DNA of 5,688 nt from the NCBI GenBank assembly GCA_002403115.1, contig DHHE01000027.1:1-5688 (forward strand), read 5' to 3'. Below the pieces are notes generated by a model that worked only from the letters and a program-made list of their open reading frames with translations, had not been told where the DNA came from and searched no databases. Positions within the stretch are counted from its first letter, which is position 1. Each line of letters starts with the position of its first letter. Source of the DNA: a bacterium UBP2_UBA4780 (lineage in GTDB: Bacteria; Edwardsbacteria; AC1; EtOH8). Position numbers and translations under genes: made by a program. This document shows, in pieces, positions 1-5,614 of this stretch.

Positions 1-1059
1 TACCTGGGGGTGGGCGACTACGTGACCATGGCCGATCCCCAGGCCAGCTACATAGACCACATCGACTGCTGGGCCAAGATCATCTCGCCCACCAAGGTCA
101 TGGTGCTCCAGGTGCCGCCGGGACACGGCGACTACGCAAATCTGGAGGCGGCGGCCGCATACCTGGCAACCCAGCCCAACCACTACGGAACCAACTGGGA
201 GGTGGTCCGGGTCTACTCCGGCGGCACCGAGGGCTACACCAACAGCGTCATCCTGAACGACTATGTCTATGTCCCCATCTGGAACACGGCCAACGACGCG
301 GCCGCGCTCCAAACCTACCGCAACGCTTTGCCGGGATACCATGTCGTCGGCAACTACTACGGCGGCTCCAGCGGATACGAGAACACCGACGCCATCCACT
401 GCCGCACCATGGGCGTCACCGACTCAGCCATGCTGTGGATCAGCCACAGGCCGGTGGCGGCCACCCAGCCGGCCGGCCAGCCGGTGGCCGTCAAGTCGCT
501 GATACGCTGCCATCCCGGCAACAGCCTGACCCACCACAAATGCTTCTACCGCTTCGGGACCTCGGGACCGTTCGATTCGCTGGGCATGGCGCCGGCGGGC
601 AGCGACAGCTTCGAGACCCAGATCCCGGGAGCGGCCTCCGGGGACACGGTGGAGTACTACATCTCGGCCAGGGACAATTCCGGCCGGGCGGAATCCCAGC
701 CGCGCTTCGCGCCGGCCTCCTGGCGTCACCGGTACGTGGCCGGATCCTCGGGCGTCGCCGGTTTTCCGCAGGGGCCTTCGCCTGAAAGAGCGATGCTCTG
801 GGCCGCGCCAAATCCCTTCGCGACATCGACCAGAATAGTGTTCCAGTCCGCCGGGCCGGGCCGGGTGGAGCTGGCCATCTATAACGCGGCCGGGCAGAGG
901 GTGAGGACGCTGGTTTCCGGAACGCCTGCACCGGGATGGCATGAGGCCAGATGGGACGGGAGGGACGGCCAACAAGGAGATCTCCCCTCGGGGACGTATT
1001 TCATCATCCTGGAAACCGGAGCTGGCAGGTCGGCGTTGAGAACGTTGAAGGTCAAATGA
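1..1059 (+). CDS. Exported peptidylarginine-deiminase-like protein with C-terminal secretion-tail module (5' truncated)
   Basis: The frame is open from base 1, so the N-terminus lies outside the window; the GTG at 10 is probably internal. The visible part has three regions. The first (about window codons 1-150) is a PAD_porph/agmatine-deiminase-type guanidino-modifying fold. It shows His and Asp in HID (bases 58-66), Asn in YTNS (241-243) and Cys in AIHC (400-402). The His-Asn spacing is 61 residues and His-Cys 114, very close to the His236, Asn297 and Cys351 spacing I recall for Porphyromonas gingivalis PPAD. The second (about codons 150-250) looks like an Ig-like beta domain (DTVEYYISARD). 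The third (about 265-352) is a FlgD-like/T9SS-type tail with NPF, AIYNAAGQRVRTL and SGTYF. Family knowledge predicts conversion of arginine or a related guanidino compound to citrulline plus ammonia, outside the cytoplasm. The exact substrate cannot be told, because the substrate-binding arginines would be upstream. Its stop overlaps the next start. Confidence 0.82.
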   Translation, partial: YLGVGDYVTMADPQASYIDHIDCWAKIISPTKVMVLQVPPGHGDYANLEAAAAYLATQPNHYGTNWEVVRVYSGGTEGYTNSVILNDYVYVPIWNTANDAAALQTYRNALPGYHVVGNYYGGSSGYENTDAIHCRTMGVTDSAMLWISHRPVAATQPAGQPVAVKSLIRCHPGNSLTHHKCFYRFGTSGPFDSLGMAPAGSDSFETQIPGAASGDTVEYYISARDNSGRAESQPRFAPASWRHRYVAGSSGVAGFPQGPSPERAMLWAAPNPFATSTRIVFQSAGPGRVELAIYNAAGQRVRTLVSGTPAPGWHEARWDGRDGQQGDLPSGTYFIILETGAGRSALRTLKVK

Positions 1060-2012
1060 CCGAGCTGAGGGAACTCGTAAAATCCGGAGACGTCCGCGCC
1101 GTCGCCCGGGCCATCTCCCTGGCCGAGTCCGGTGGTCCGGAGGCCGAGGAGCTTCTGGCTGCGCTATATCCCCGGACCGGGCGCGCCTATCTGCTGGGGA
1201 TAACCGGCCCGCCGGGCGGCGGCAAGTCCACCCTGGCCGACTGCCTGATCGCCCACTACCGGGCACAGGGTCTCAAGGTCGGGGTGCTGGCGGTGGACCC
1301 CTCCAGCCCCTTCTCGGGCGGGGCCATCCTGGGCGACCGGGTGCGCATGCAGAAGCACGCCACCGACCCCGGGGTGTTCATCCGCTCCATGGGCAGCCGG
1401 GGTCATCTGGGCGGGCTGGCCCTGGCCACCGCCGACGCCGCCAAGGTGCTGGACGCCGCCGGCTACGATATCATAATCATCGAAACGGTGGGCATCGGGC
1501 AGAGCGAGGTGGAGGTCTCGGGCCAGGCCGACACCACGGTGCTGGTGACCGTGCCCGGACTGGGCGACGACGTCCAGGCCCTCAAGGCCGGGGTGATGGA
1601 GATAGCCGACGTATATGCCGTCAACAAGGCGGACCGGGACGGGGTGGAGCGGGCGGCGGCCGAGATCGGGCAGCTGCTGGCGGTCCGCGACATGGACGAA
1701 CAGACATGGATGCCGCCCATCGTCCAGACCGTGGCCCGGGACGGGACCGGGATAGCGGACCTGGCTGGGGCCGTCGAGCGGCACCGCCGCCACCTGGCGG
1801 AGGGCGGGAGGCTGGAGGCCAGGCGCCGGGAGAGGGTCCGCCGTGAGGTGAGGAGCATCATCACCAGCCGGCTGGACGACTGGGCCGAATCCAAGCTGAC
1901 CGGCGACGTGGAGGCACGGGAGGACCTGGAGGCCCTCTACGACAAAAAGACCGATCCCTACGCCGTGGCCGGGACGGTGCTGAAAGAGCTCGAGATCGAC
2001 AACGGGGGGTAA
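1056..2012 (+). CDS. meaB: MeaB/ArgK GTPase, methylmalonyl-CoA mutase chaperone
   Basis: A cytoplasmic G3E-family P-loop GTPase of 318 residues, near the usual 310-335. It gates cofactor loading and protects adenosylcobalamin-dependent methylmalonyl-CoA mutase from inactivation. Visible motifs are the P-loop GPPGGGKST (residues 51-59), the switch I block VDPSSPFSGGAILGDR (80-95), RSMGSRGHLGG (110-120), the Walker B/switch II segment ETVGIGQSE (143-151) and the base-specificity motif NKAD (190-193). The C-terminal helices (250-318) match the family's dimerisation arm. The frame is open further upstream to 951, but the ATG at 1056 is chosen because it gives the normal family N-terminus, has a weak GAAGG at 1047-1051, and forms an ATGA overlap with the preceding stop. 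The next gene starts 3 bases after its stop. A methylmalonyl-CoA epimerase gene lies 2 kb downstream, supporting the mutase-chaperone role; the mutase itself is not in the window. Older names (ArgK, LAO/AO transport kinase) are misleading. Confidence 0.95.
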   Translation: MTELRELVKSGDVRAVARAISLAESGGPEAEELLAALYPRTGRAYLLGITGPPGGGKSTLADCLIAHYRAQGLKVGVLAVDPSSPFSGGAILGDRVRMQKHATDPGVFIRSMGSRGHLGGLALATADAAKVLDAAGYDIIIIETVGIGQSEVEVSGQADTTVLVTVPGLGDDVQALKAGVMEIADVYAVNKADRDGVERAAAEIGQLLAVRDMDEQTWMPPIVQTVARDGTGIADLAGAVERHRRHLAEGGRLEARRRERVRREVRSIITSRLDDWAESKLTGDVEAREDLEALYDKKTDPYAVAGTVLKELEIDNGG

Positions 2013-2015
2013 CCT

Positions 2016-3071
2016 ATGTTCCAAGAATTCATCAACCAGACCTTCCTGGGAAACCGGGTCCAGGACTACGCCGTCAGCCTGGCCATGCTGGCCGGGCTGG
2101 CCCTGCTGGTCAAGCTGGCGGACTTGATCTTCATCGCCCGGCTCAAGGCCGTGGCCTCGAGAACCGATAACAAGTACGACGACTGGCTGGTAGCGGCCCT
2201 GGACAAAAGGGGAGTGCCCCTGTTGTACCTGGGGGCCGTGTATATAAGCATCAGACACCTGGCCCTGTCCCACCTGGCGCAGAGGATAGTCAACATCTCG
2301 GTCGGCATCGTCCTGGCATACCTGGCGGTCAGGCTGGCCTCGATGATGATCGAGCGGGGCTTGGCGGCATACGGACGGAAAAAAGGGGGGAAGGAGGCCT
2401 CGCCGCCGCCGGCCATGCGCGGACTGATGGGCTTCGCCAAGTTCTTCCTCTGGCTGGTGGCCGCCCTGATATTGCTGGACAACGTCGGGTTCAAGGTGTC
2501 GGCCCTGGTGGCCGGGCTGGGCATCGGCGGCCTGGCGGTGGCCTTCGCCGCCCAGAAGGTGCTGGGCGACCTCTTCAGCTACTTCTCCATATTCTTCGAC
2601 CGGCCGTTCGAGATAGGCGACTTCATCGTGGTCGGCGAGTTCCGAGGGACGGTTGAGCACATCGGCCTCAAGAGCACCCGTATCCGCAGCCTGAGCGGGG
2701 AGCAGCTGATATTCTCCAACACCGACCTGACCAGCTCCCGGCTGTGCAACTACAAGAGGATGGTCAACCGCCGGGTGGCCTTCAAGATCGGGGTCACCTA
2801 CCAGACCGGGGCCGCCAAGGTCCGGCAGATCCCGGGCATCATCGAGAAGATCATCCGGGACCTGCCCGGGGCCGTATTCGACCGGGCCCATTTCGCCAGC
2901 TACGGCGACTTCAGCCTCATCTTCGAGGTCGTCTACTTCGTCGAGGGCGGCGACTACCTGAAGTACATGGACATCCAGCAGAGGATCAACCTGTCCCTGA
3001 TGGAGGCCTTCGCCAGGAAGAAGATAAATTTCGCCTACCCGACGCAGACGGTGTACGTGGGCAAGGCTTAA
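2016..3071 (+). CDS. MscS-family small-conductance mechanosensitive channel
   Basis: A membrane protein of 351 residues, longer than E. coli MscS (286), with about five hydrophobic segments: roughly 18-40, 66-84, 91-111, 137-155 and a pore-lining helix at 160-194. The Gly/Ala-rich pore helix (ALVAGLGIGGLAVAFAAQ, 163-180) runs into FDRPFEIGDFI (194-204), the hallmark join between pore helix and beta domain. The beta domain follows (about 195-245), with GTVEHIGLKSTRIRS and FSNTDL in place of the usual IPN segment. A mixed alpha/beta cytosolic domain (about 250-348) ends with AYPTQTVYV. Family members open under membrane tension and release solutes on osmotic downshock; ion preference cannot be read from sequence. 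The start follows a GGGGGG run at 2004-2009 and lies 3 bases after meaB. The charged stretch at 119-127 (GRKKGGKE) probably forms a cytoplasmic loop before the last two helices. Nothing visible ties it to methylmalonyl-CoA metabolism beyond shared transcription. Confidence 0.93.
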   Translation: MFQEFINQTFLGNRVQDYAVSLAMLAGLALLVKLADLIFIARLKAVASRTDNKYDDWLVAALDKRGVPLLYLGAVYISIRHLALSHLAQRIVNISVGIVLAYLAVRLASMMIERGLAAYGRKKGGKEASPPPAMRGLMGFAKFFLWLVAALILLDNVGFKVSALVAGLGIGGLAVAFAAQKVLGDLFSYFSIFFDRPFEIGDFIVVGEFRGTVEHIGLKSTRIRSLSGEQLIFSNTDLTSSRLCNYKRMVNRRVAFKIGVTYQTGAAKVRQIPGIIEKIIRDLPGAVFDRAHFASYGDFSLIFEVVYFVEGGDYLKYMDIQQRINLSLMEAFARKKINFAYPTQTVYVGKA

Positions 3072-3073
3072 GC

Positions 3074-3084
3074 GGGGGAAAAGG
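3074..3084 (+). promoter_or_regulatory. Purine-rich ribosome binding region deciding a GTG start
   Basis: A purine run (GGGGGAAAAGG) directly precedes the GTG at 3085. No ATG occurs in this frame until residue 41, and that later start would remove the predicted signal peptide, so the GTG is preferred. Confidence 0.55.
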
Positions 3085-4017
3085 GTGAAGAAACTTCCGG
3101 CCTATGTGATCGGATTCCTCCTCTGCGCCGGCGCGGCGGCCCCGGCCATCGACATCGGTTCGCTGGCCGGCGACTGGACCGCGGTCAGGGCCGATGTCGA
3201 GGAAATGTCCCTTAAGTGGCACAAGGCCCAGCTGGAATTCAGCTCGTTCCGGGACGGCCGGCCATTTGACTCCGGCGAGTGGGACCTGAGGGGCGACAGC
3301 CTGTTCCTCTACGGCTCCGCCGGGGCCAGCCGCTATCGCGTCTGGCTGGCCGGCGATACCATGCGGATGGCCGGCGGCAAGTGGACCCAGGTGTTCGTGA
3401 AAAAGGAGGAGTGGCAGGAGCTGCTGATCTTCGGGACGCGCACCGCCACCTCCACCCTCAAGGGCGAGGACTGGTTCGGCGAGAACATCCCCGCGTACAG
3501 CGTGCGTAACATGGGGGACGGCGACCCGGCCACCTGCTGGGCGGAGGGCGTCCCGGGCACCGGGGTCGGGGAGAAGATATACTTGGTGGTCAAAGGCAAA
3601 CCAGGCAGGCTTTCCATGGTCAACGGCTACGGCAAGAGCGCGGCCCTCTACGCCAGGAACGCGCGGGTCAAGGCCTTCCGGGCGACGGCGCTGGCCGCCT
3701 TCAACCTTCCGGGCGACGTTTCGGAGGTGGCCACCAAGTACCATATCAGGAAATGCGGCCCGGCGGTCAAGCTCGAAGCCAGGGACATCCAGGCCAGGCA
3801 GGGCATTGCCCTGCCGTTCGACTGGGCAAACATCGAGAAAACGGCCGGGGAGCTGGCGGCCTCGTTCGACAAGGACTTCGCGGCCCAGATCGCCGATCGG
3901 TCCCACGGGTGCGAGGACCGCTTCTATCGGGCCACCATACTAGAGCTGGAGATAGCCGAGGTCTACGGGGGAACGAAGTACGAGGACACCTGCTTGAGCG
4001 AGATCGACCTTGAATAG
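3085..4017 (+). CDS. Exported protein with NADase-type glycan-binding C-terminal domain
   Basis: A 310-residue protein with a GTG start. Residues 1-21 form a signal peptide: KK, a hydrophobic core, then APA before IDIG. A lipobox is not supported, because the residue before Cys14 is Leu. Residues 27-106 (LAGDW, GEWDLRGDSLFLYG, KWTQVFVKKEEW) resemble a small lipocalin-like beta-barrel of the kind that scores expression of a property; this assignment is weak. Residues about 118-310 fit the discoidin-like 'NADase-type glycan-binding' domain: DGDPATCWAEG (144-154), GVGEKIYL (160-167), NGYGKS (180-185), YARNARVK (189-196) and the C-terminal signature YGGTKYEDTCLSEI (294-307). The domain is named from its presence beside NAD glycohydrolases, but no such catalytic domain is present here. 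A binding role at the cell surface or in the periplasm is inferred; the ligand is unknown. Cys151, Cys224, Cys276 and Cys303 could form disulfides after export. It lies 13 bases after the channel gene and 27 before the epimerase gene. Confidence 0.78.
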   Translation: MKKLPAYVIGFLLCAGAAAPAIDIGSLAGDWTAVRADVEEMSLKWHKAQLEFSSFRDGRPFDSGEWDLRGDSLFLYGSAGASRYRVWLAGDTMRMAGGKWTQVFVKKEEWQELLIFGTRTATSTLKGEDWFGENIPAYSVRNMGDGDPATCWAEGVPGTGVGEKIYLVVKGKPGRLSMVNGYGKSAALYARNARVKAFRATALAAFNLPGDVSEVATKYHIRKCGPAVKLEARDIQARQGIALPFDWANIEKTAGELAASFDKDFAAQIADRSHGCEDRFYRATILELEIAEVYGGTKYEDTCLSEIDLE

Positions 4018-4031
4018 AAAGAGATTACTAT

Positions 4032-4037
4032 AAGGAG
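4032..4037 (+). promoter_or_regulatory. Strong Shine-Dalgarno for the epimerase gene
   Basis: AAGGAG lies 7 bases before the ATG at 4045. A second ATG at 4041 is closer but in another frame and leads to no family-like protein, so 4045 is the start. Confidence 0.8.
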
Positions 4038-4044
4038 TGGATGC

Positions 4045-4446
4045 ATGAACACCTCGAAGATCGACCACATCGGCATCGCGGTCAAAAACATCGATGAGGC
4101 CGCCAAGCTCTACACCGACCTGGGGCTGAAGATCGAGGGCTCCGAGGTCGTCGAGAGCCAGAAGGTGAAGGTGGCCTTCATCCCGGTGGGCCAAAGCCGC
4201 ATCGAGCTTCTGGAATCAACCGCGCCCGACGGCAACGTGGCCCAGTTCATCGAGAAGAAGGGAGAGGGCATCCACCACATCGCGGTCAAGGTGGACGACG
4301 TGGCCAAGGCCCTGGAGGAGCTGGCGGCCAAGGGCTATGCCCTGATCGACAAGGTGCCCAGGGAGGGCGCCGGCGGGCACAGGATCGCCTTCGTCCATCC
4401 CAAGTCCACCCGGGGCGTGCTGCTGGAGCTCTGTGAGGGGCACTGA
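4045..4446 (+). CDS. mce: Methylmalonyl-CoA epimerase (VOC superfamily)
   Basis: A cytoplasmic enzyme of 133 residues, the normal length for bacterial methylmalonyl-CoA epimerase. It interconverts (2R)- and (2S)-methylmalonyl-CoA, linking the mutase to propionyl-CoA metabolism. It has two VOC beta-alpha-beta repeats, starting at KIDHIGIAVKN (5-15) and GIHHIAVKVDD (75-85). Likely metal ligands by family pattern are His8, one of His77/His78 (probably His78) and Glu128 in GVLLELC. Other family signatures are RIELLEST (52-59) and FVHPKSTRGVLLEL (116-129). Other VOC enzymes (glyoxalases, dioxygenases) are less likely because the HPKSTRGVLLEL ending and the single-copy size are typical of the epimerase. 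The preceding MeaB gene in the same run of genes supports the assignment. The gene ends 117 bases before the next coding start, where a repeat-rich gap begins. Confidence 0.94.
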   Translation: MNTSKIDHIGIAVKNIDEAAKLYTDLGLKIEGSEVVESQKVKVAFIPVGQSRIELLESTAPDGNVAQFIEKKGEGIHHIAVKVDDVAKALEELAAKGYALIDKVPREGAGGHRIAFVHPKSTRGVLLELCEGH

Positions 4447-4451
4447 CCAGA

Positions 4452-4555
4452 CATGTTCCGTGTTGCGCGTTTCGTGTTAAGCAAGGCGGACATGGCCGTA
4501 CAAATACTTACAGTGACGTAAAACACGAAACACCGAACGCGCAACCCGTAACTAG
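4452..4555. repeat. Two facing arrays of a 7-base unit (NAACNCG / CGNGTTN)
   Basis: The 117-base gap between the epimerase and GIDE-domain genes holds two arrays of a heptad in opposite orientation. The left arm has four CGNGTTN units at 4452-4458 (degenerate), 4459-4465, 4466-4472 and 4473-4479. The right arm has five NAACNCG units at 4521-4527, 4528-4534, 4535-4541, 4542-4548 and 4549-4555, the second and last degenerate. Bases 4469-4478 pair perfectly with 4522-4531, and 4459-4468 pair with 4539-4548 at nine of ten positions. The right arm has one extra 7-base unit between these blocks. The arms are about 41 bases apart. As RNA or single-stranded DNA this could form a long stem with a 7-base bulge. 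No T-run follows, so an intrinsic terminator is not supported. Its function is unknown; heptanucleotide repeats in cyanobacteria are a loose precedent. Confidence 0.8.
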
Positions 4556-4565
4556 GCCGTCAAAT
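4494..4565 (+). repeat. Short near-direct repeat flanking the right heptad array
   Basis: GGCCGTACAAAT at 4494-4505 recurs as GGCCGTCAAAT at 4555-4565, differing by one missing A. The second copy runs into the ATG of the next gene. It may be a small duplication around the right array or chance; the length is too short to decide. Confidence 0.35.
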
Positions 4566-5574
4566 GCACCCATTAAAGCGACTGATACGCTTCTACCACG
4601 ACAACCGCAAGGCGGCCTCGACGGCCATCGCCGCCGCCGGGGGCGGCCTCTACTTCTTGCTCCGGACCTTCTTCGAGTCGGACCTTTGGCGGCGCGGGTT
4701 CGACTCCCCGGCGATCTGGGCTTTCATCATCATCGGCCTGGGCGGCGGCCTGGCGCTGTTCACCTACGGCTTCGCGGTGTGGCGCGAGAAGAGGATGATC
4801 GAGAACATCCCCACCTCCAAGGTCCGCTCCCTGGCCATGGGGCTGGTGGAGGTGTCCGGCCAGGCCCGGCCCAAGGTGCTGCTGCAAAGCCCGATCACCG
4901 CCACCCAGTGCGTCTACTACAAGTTCCTGGTGGAGAAAAGGGTGAGGCAGGGCAAGGGCGAGCGCTGGGTGGTGGTCAGCCAGGGGGCCTCCACCAACTA
5001 CTTCCACGTGGACGACGGCACCGGCCGGATACTGGTGGACCCGGTGGAGGCCGACATCCATTTGGAGAGGGACTACCGCTATTCCGACCGGGCCTCGGCC
5101 GCCGGTTTCGGGGCCGGCCTGGGCAACCAGGCACTCTACGGGCAGAGGATGCGCTACACCGAGTGGTACGTCGTTCCCGGCGACCCGGTCTACGTCATGG
5201 GAACCATCACCCGTTGGAAAAACGCCCTGGAGGACAGGCAGTTCAAGGTGGCCGACATGCTGCGGGAGCTCAAGGCCGACCGGGAGCGGATGATGAGGTT
5301 CGACCGGGACGGCGACGGGCGGATCGACGCCGACGAGTGGGAGGCCGCCCGGCAGCACGTGGAGCAGGACATCCTGCGCCAGGAGCTGGACGACCCCCGG
5401 GACGAGACGGACGATCTGGTCATCGCCCGGGATCCCCTGCAGCGTACCATGATCATCTCGGACAGGAGCGAAAAGGACCTGATCAAGGGCAAGGCGGTGG
5501 CCGCCTGGCTGCTGCTGATATTCGGGGCGGCCCTCACCGTCGGGTCGCTCTGCCTCATGGTTTCGAAGCTTTGA
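4564..5574 (+). CDS. GIDE-domain membrane protein with an EF-hand
   Basis: A 336-residue protein related to the GIDE domain of the eukaryotic mitochondrial E3 ligase MUL1, but without a RING finger, as usual in bacteria. Hydrophobic segments lie at about 18-35 and 50-72, with another at 310-332. The GIDE-type region runs from about 78 to 218: IENIPTSKVRS (79-89), GLVEVSGQA (93-101), CVYYKFLVEKR (116-126), DGTGRILVDP (151-160), TEWYVVPGDPVYVMG (199-213). Residues 247-258 form a canonical EF-hand loop with Asp at positions 1, 3, 5 and 9 and Glu at 12 (DRDGDGRIDADE). It is followed by an acidic helical stretch (256-285). The segment LVIARDPLQRTMIISDRSEKDL (285-306) before the last helix is shared with bacterial GIDE proteins. 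A membrane-anchored role is supported, and calcium binding is plausible from the loop. Biochemical function is not known. An in-frame TAA at 4549-4551 makes 4564 the first possible ATG; only a weak TAGG at 4553-4556 precedes it. The LemA-like gene follows after 40 bases. Confidence 0.82.
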   Translation: MHPLKRLIRFYHDNRKAASTAIAAAGGGLYFLLRTFFESDLWRRGFDSPAIWAFIIIGLGGGLALFTYGFAVWREKRMIENIPTSKVRSLAMGLVEVSGQARPKVLLQSPITATQCVYYKFLVEKRVRQGKGERWVVVSQGASTNYFHVDDGTGRILVDPVEADIHLERDYRYSDRASAAGFGAGLGNQALYGQRMRYTEWYVVPGDPVYVMGTITRWKNALEDRQFKVADMLRELKADRERMMRFDRDGDGRIDADEWEAARQHVEQDILRQELDDPRDETDDLVIARDPLQRTMIISDRSEKDLIKGKAVAAWLLLIFGAALTVGSLCLMVSKL

Positions 5575-5601
5575 GGGAAAGAAATAGCAAAACCACAGCA
5601 T

Positions 5602-5608
5602 AAGGAGG
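5602..5608 (+). promoter_or_regulatory. Strong Shine-Dalgarno for the last gene
   Basis: AAGGAGG lies 6 bases before the ATG at 5615. It fixes the start of a gene of which only 24 codons are visible. Confidence 0.85.
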
Positions 5609-5614
5609 AAAAAG

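Noticed and set aside
951..1055. Upstream extension of the meaB frame to 951
   Set aside because: It would overlap the deiminase C-terminal module by over 100 bases and add residues not found in MeaB proteins; 1056 gives the normal N-terminus.
1164..2891. Very long open frame on the minus strand (575 codons) opposite meaB and the channel gene
   Set aside because: It is antisense to two confidently identified genes; its translation is rich in Gly, His, Gln, Pro and Asp without domain motifs, as expected when GC-rich codons keep the opposite strand free of stops.
3121..3132. Lipoprotein signal in the exported protein (FLLC)
   Set aside because: The residue before Cys14 is Leu rather than Gly, Ala or Ser, while APA at 19-21 gives a good signal peptidase I site.
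2986..3906. Minus-strand open frame of 306 codons opposite the exported-protein gene
   Set aside because: It covers a gene with a signal peptide and family signatures on the plus strand, and its own translation shows no motif.
4010..4031. Promoter before the epimerase gene (TTGAAT and TACTAT)
   Set aside because: The two boxes are only 10 bases apart, too close for a standard promoter; the gene is better explained as part of the upstream operon.
4477..4505. Sigma-70-like promoter before the GIDE-domain gene (TTAAGC, 17 bases, ACAAAT)
   Set aside because: The -10 match is poor (about half the positions) and the organism's promoter consensus is unknown.
4459..4548. Intrinsic terminator after the epimerase gene
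   Set aside because: The arms can pair, but the loop is long, the stem carries a 7-base bulge and no T-run follows on either strand.
4573..5601. Minus-strand open frame of 342 codons opposite the GIDE-domain gene
   Set aside because: Same GC-driven shadow; the plus-strand frame has recognisable domain motifs and membrane helices, the minus-strand one has none.
4686..5603. Second plus-strand open frame of 305 codons inside the GIDE-domain gene
   Set aside because: Its product is Arg/Gly/Pro-rich with no hydrophobic core and is simply another frame of the same GC-rich DNA.
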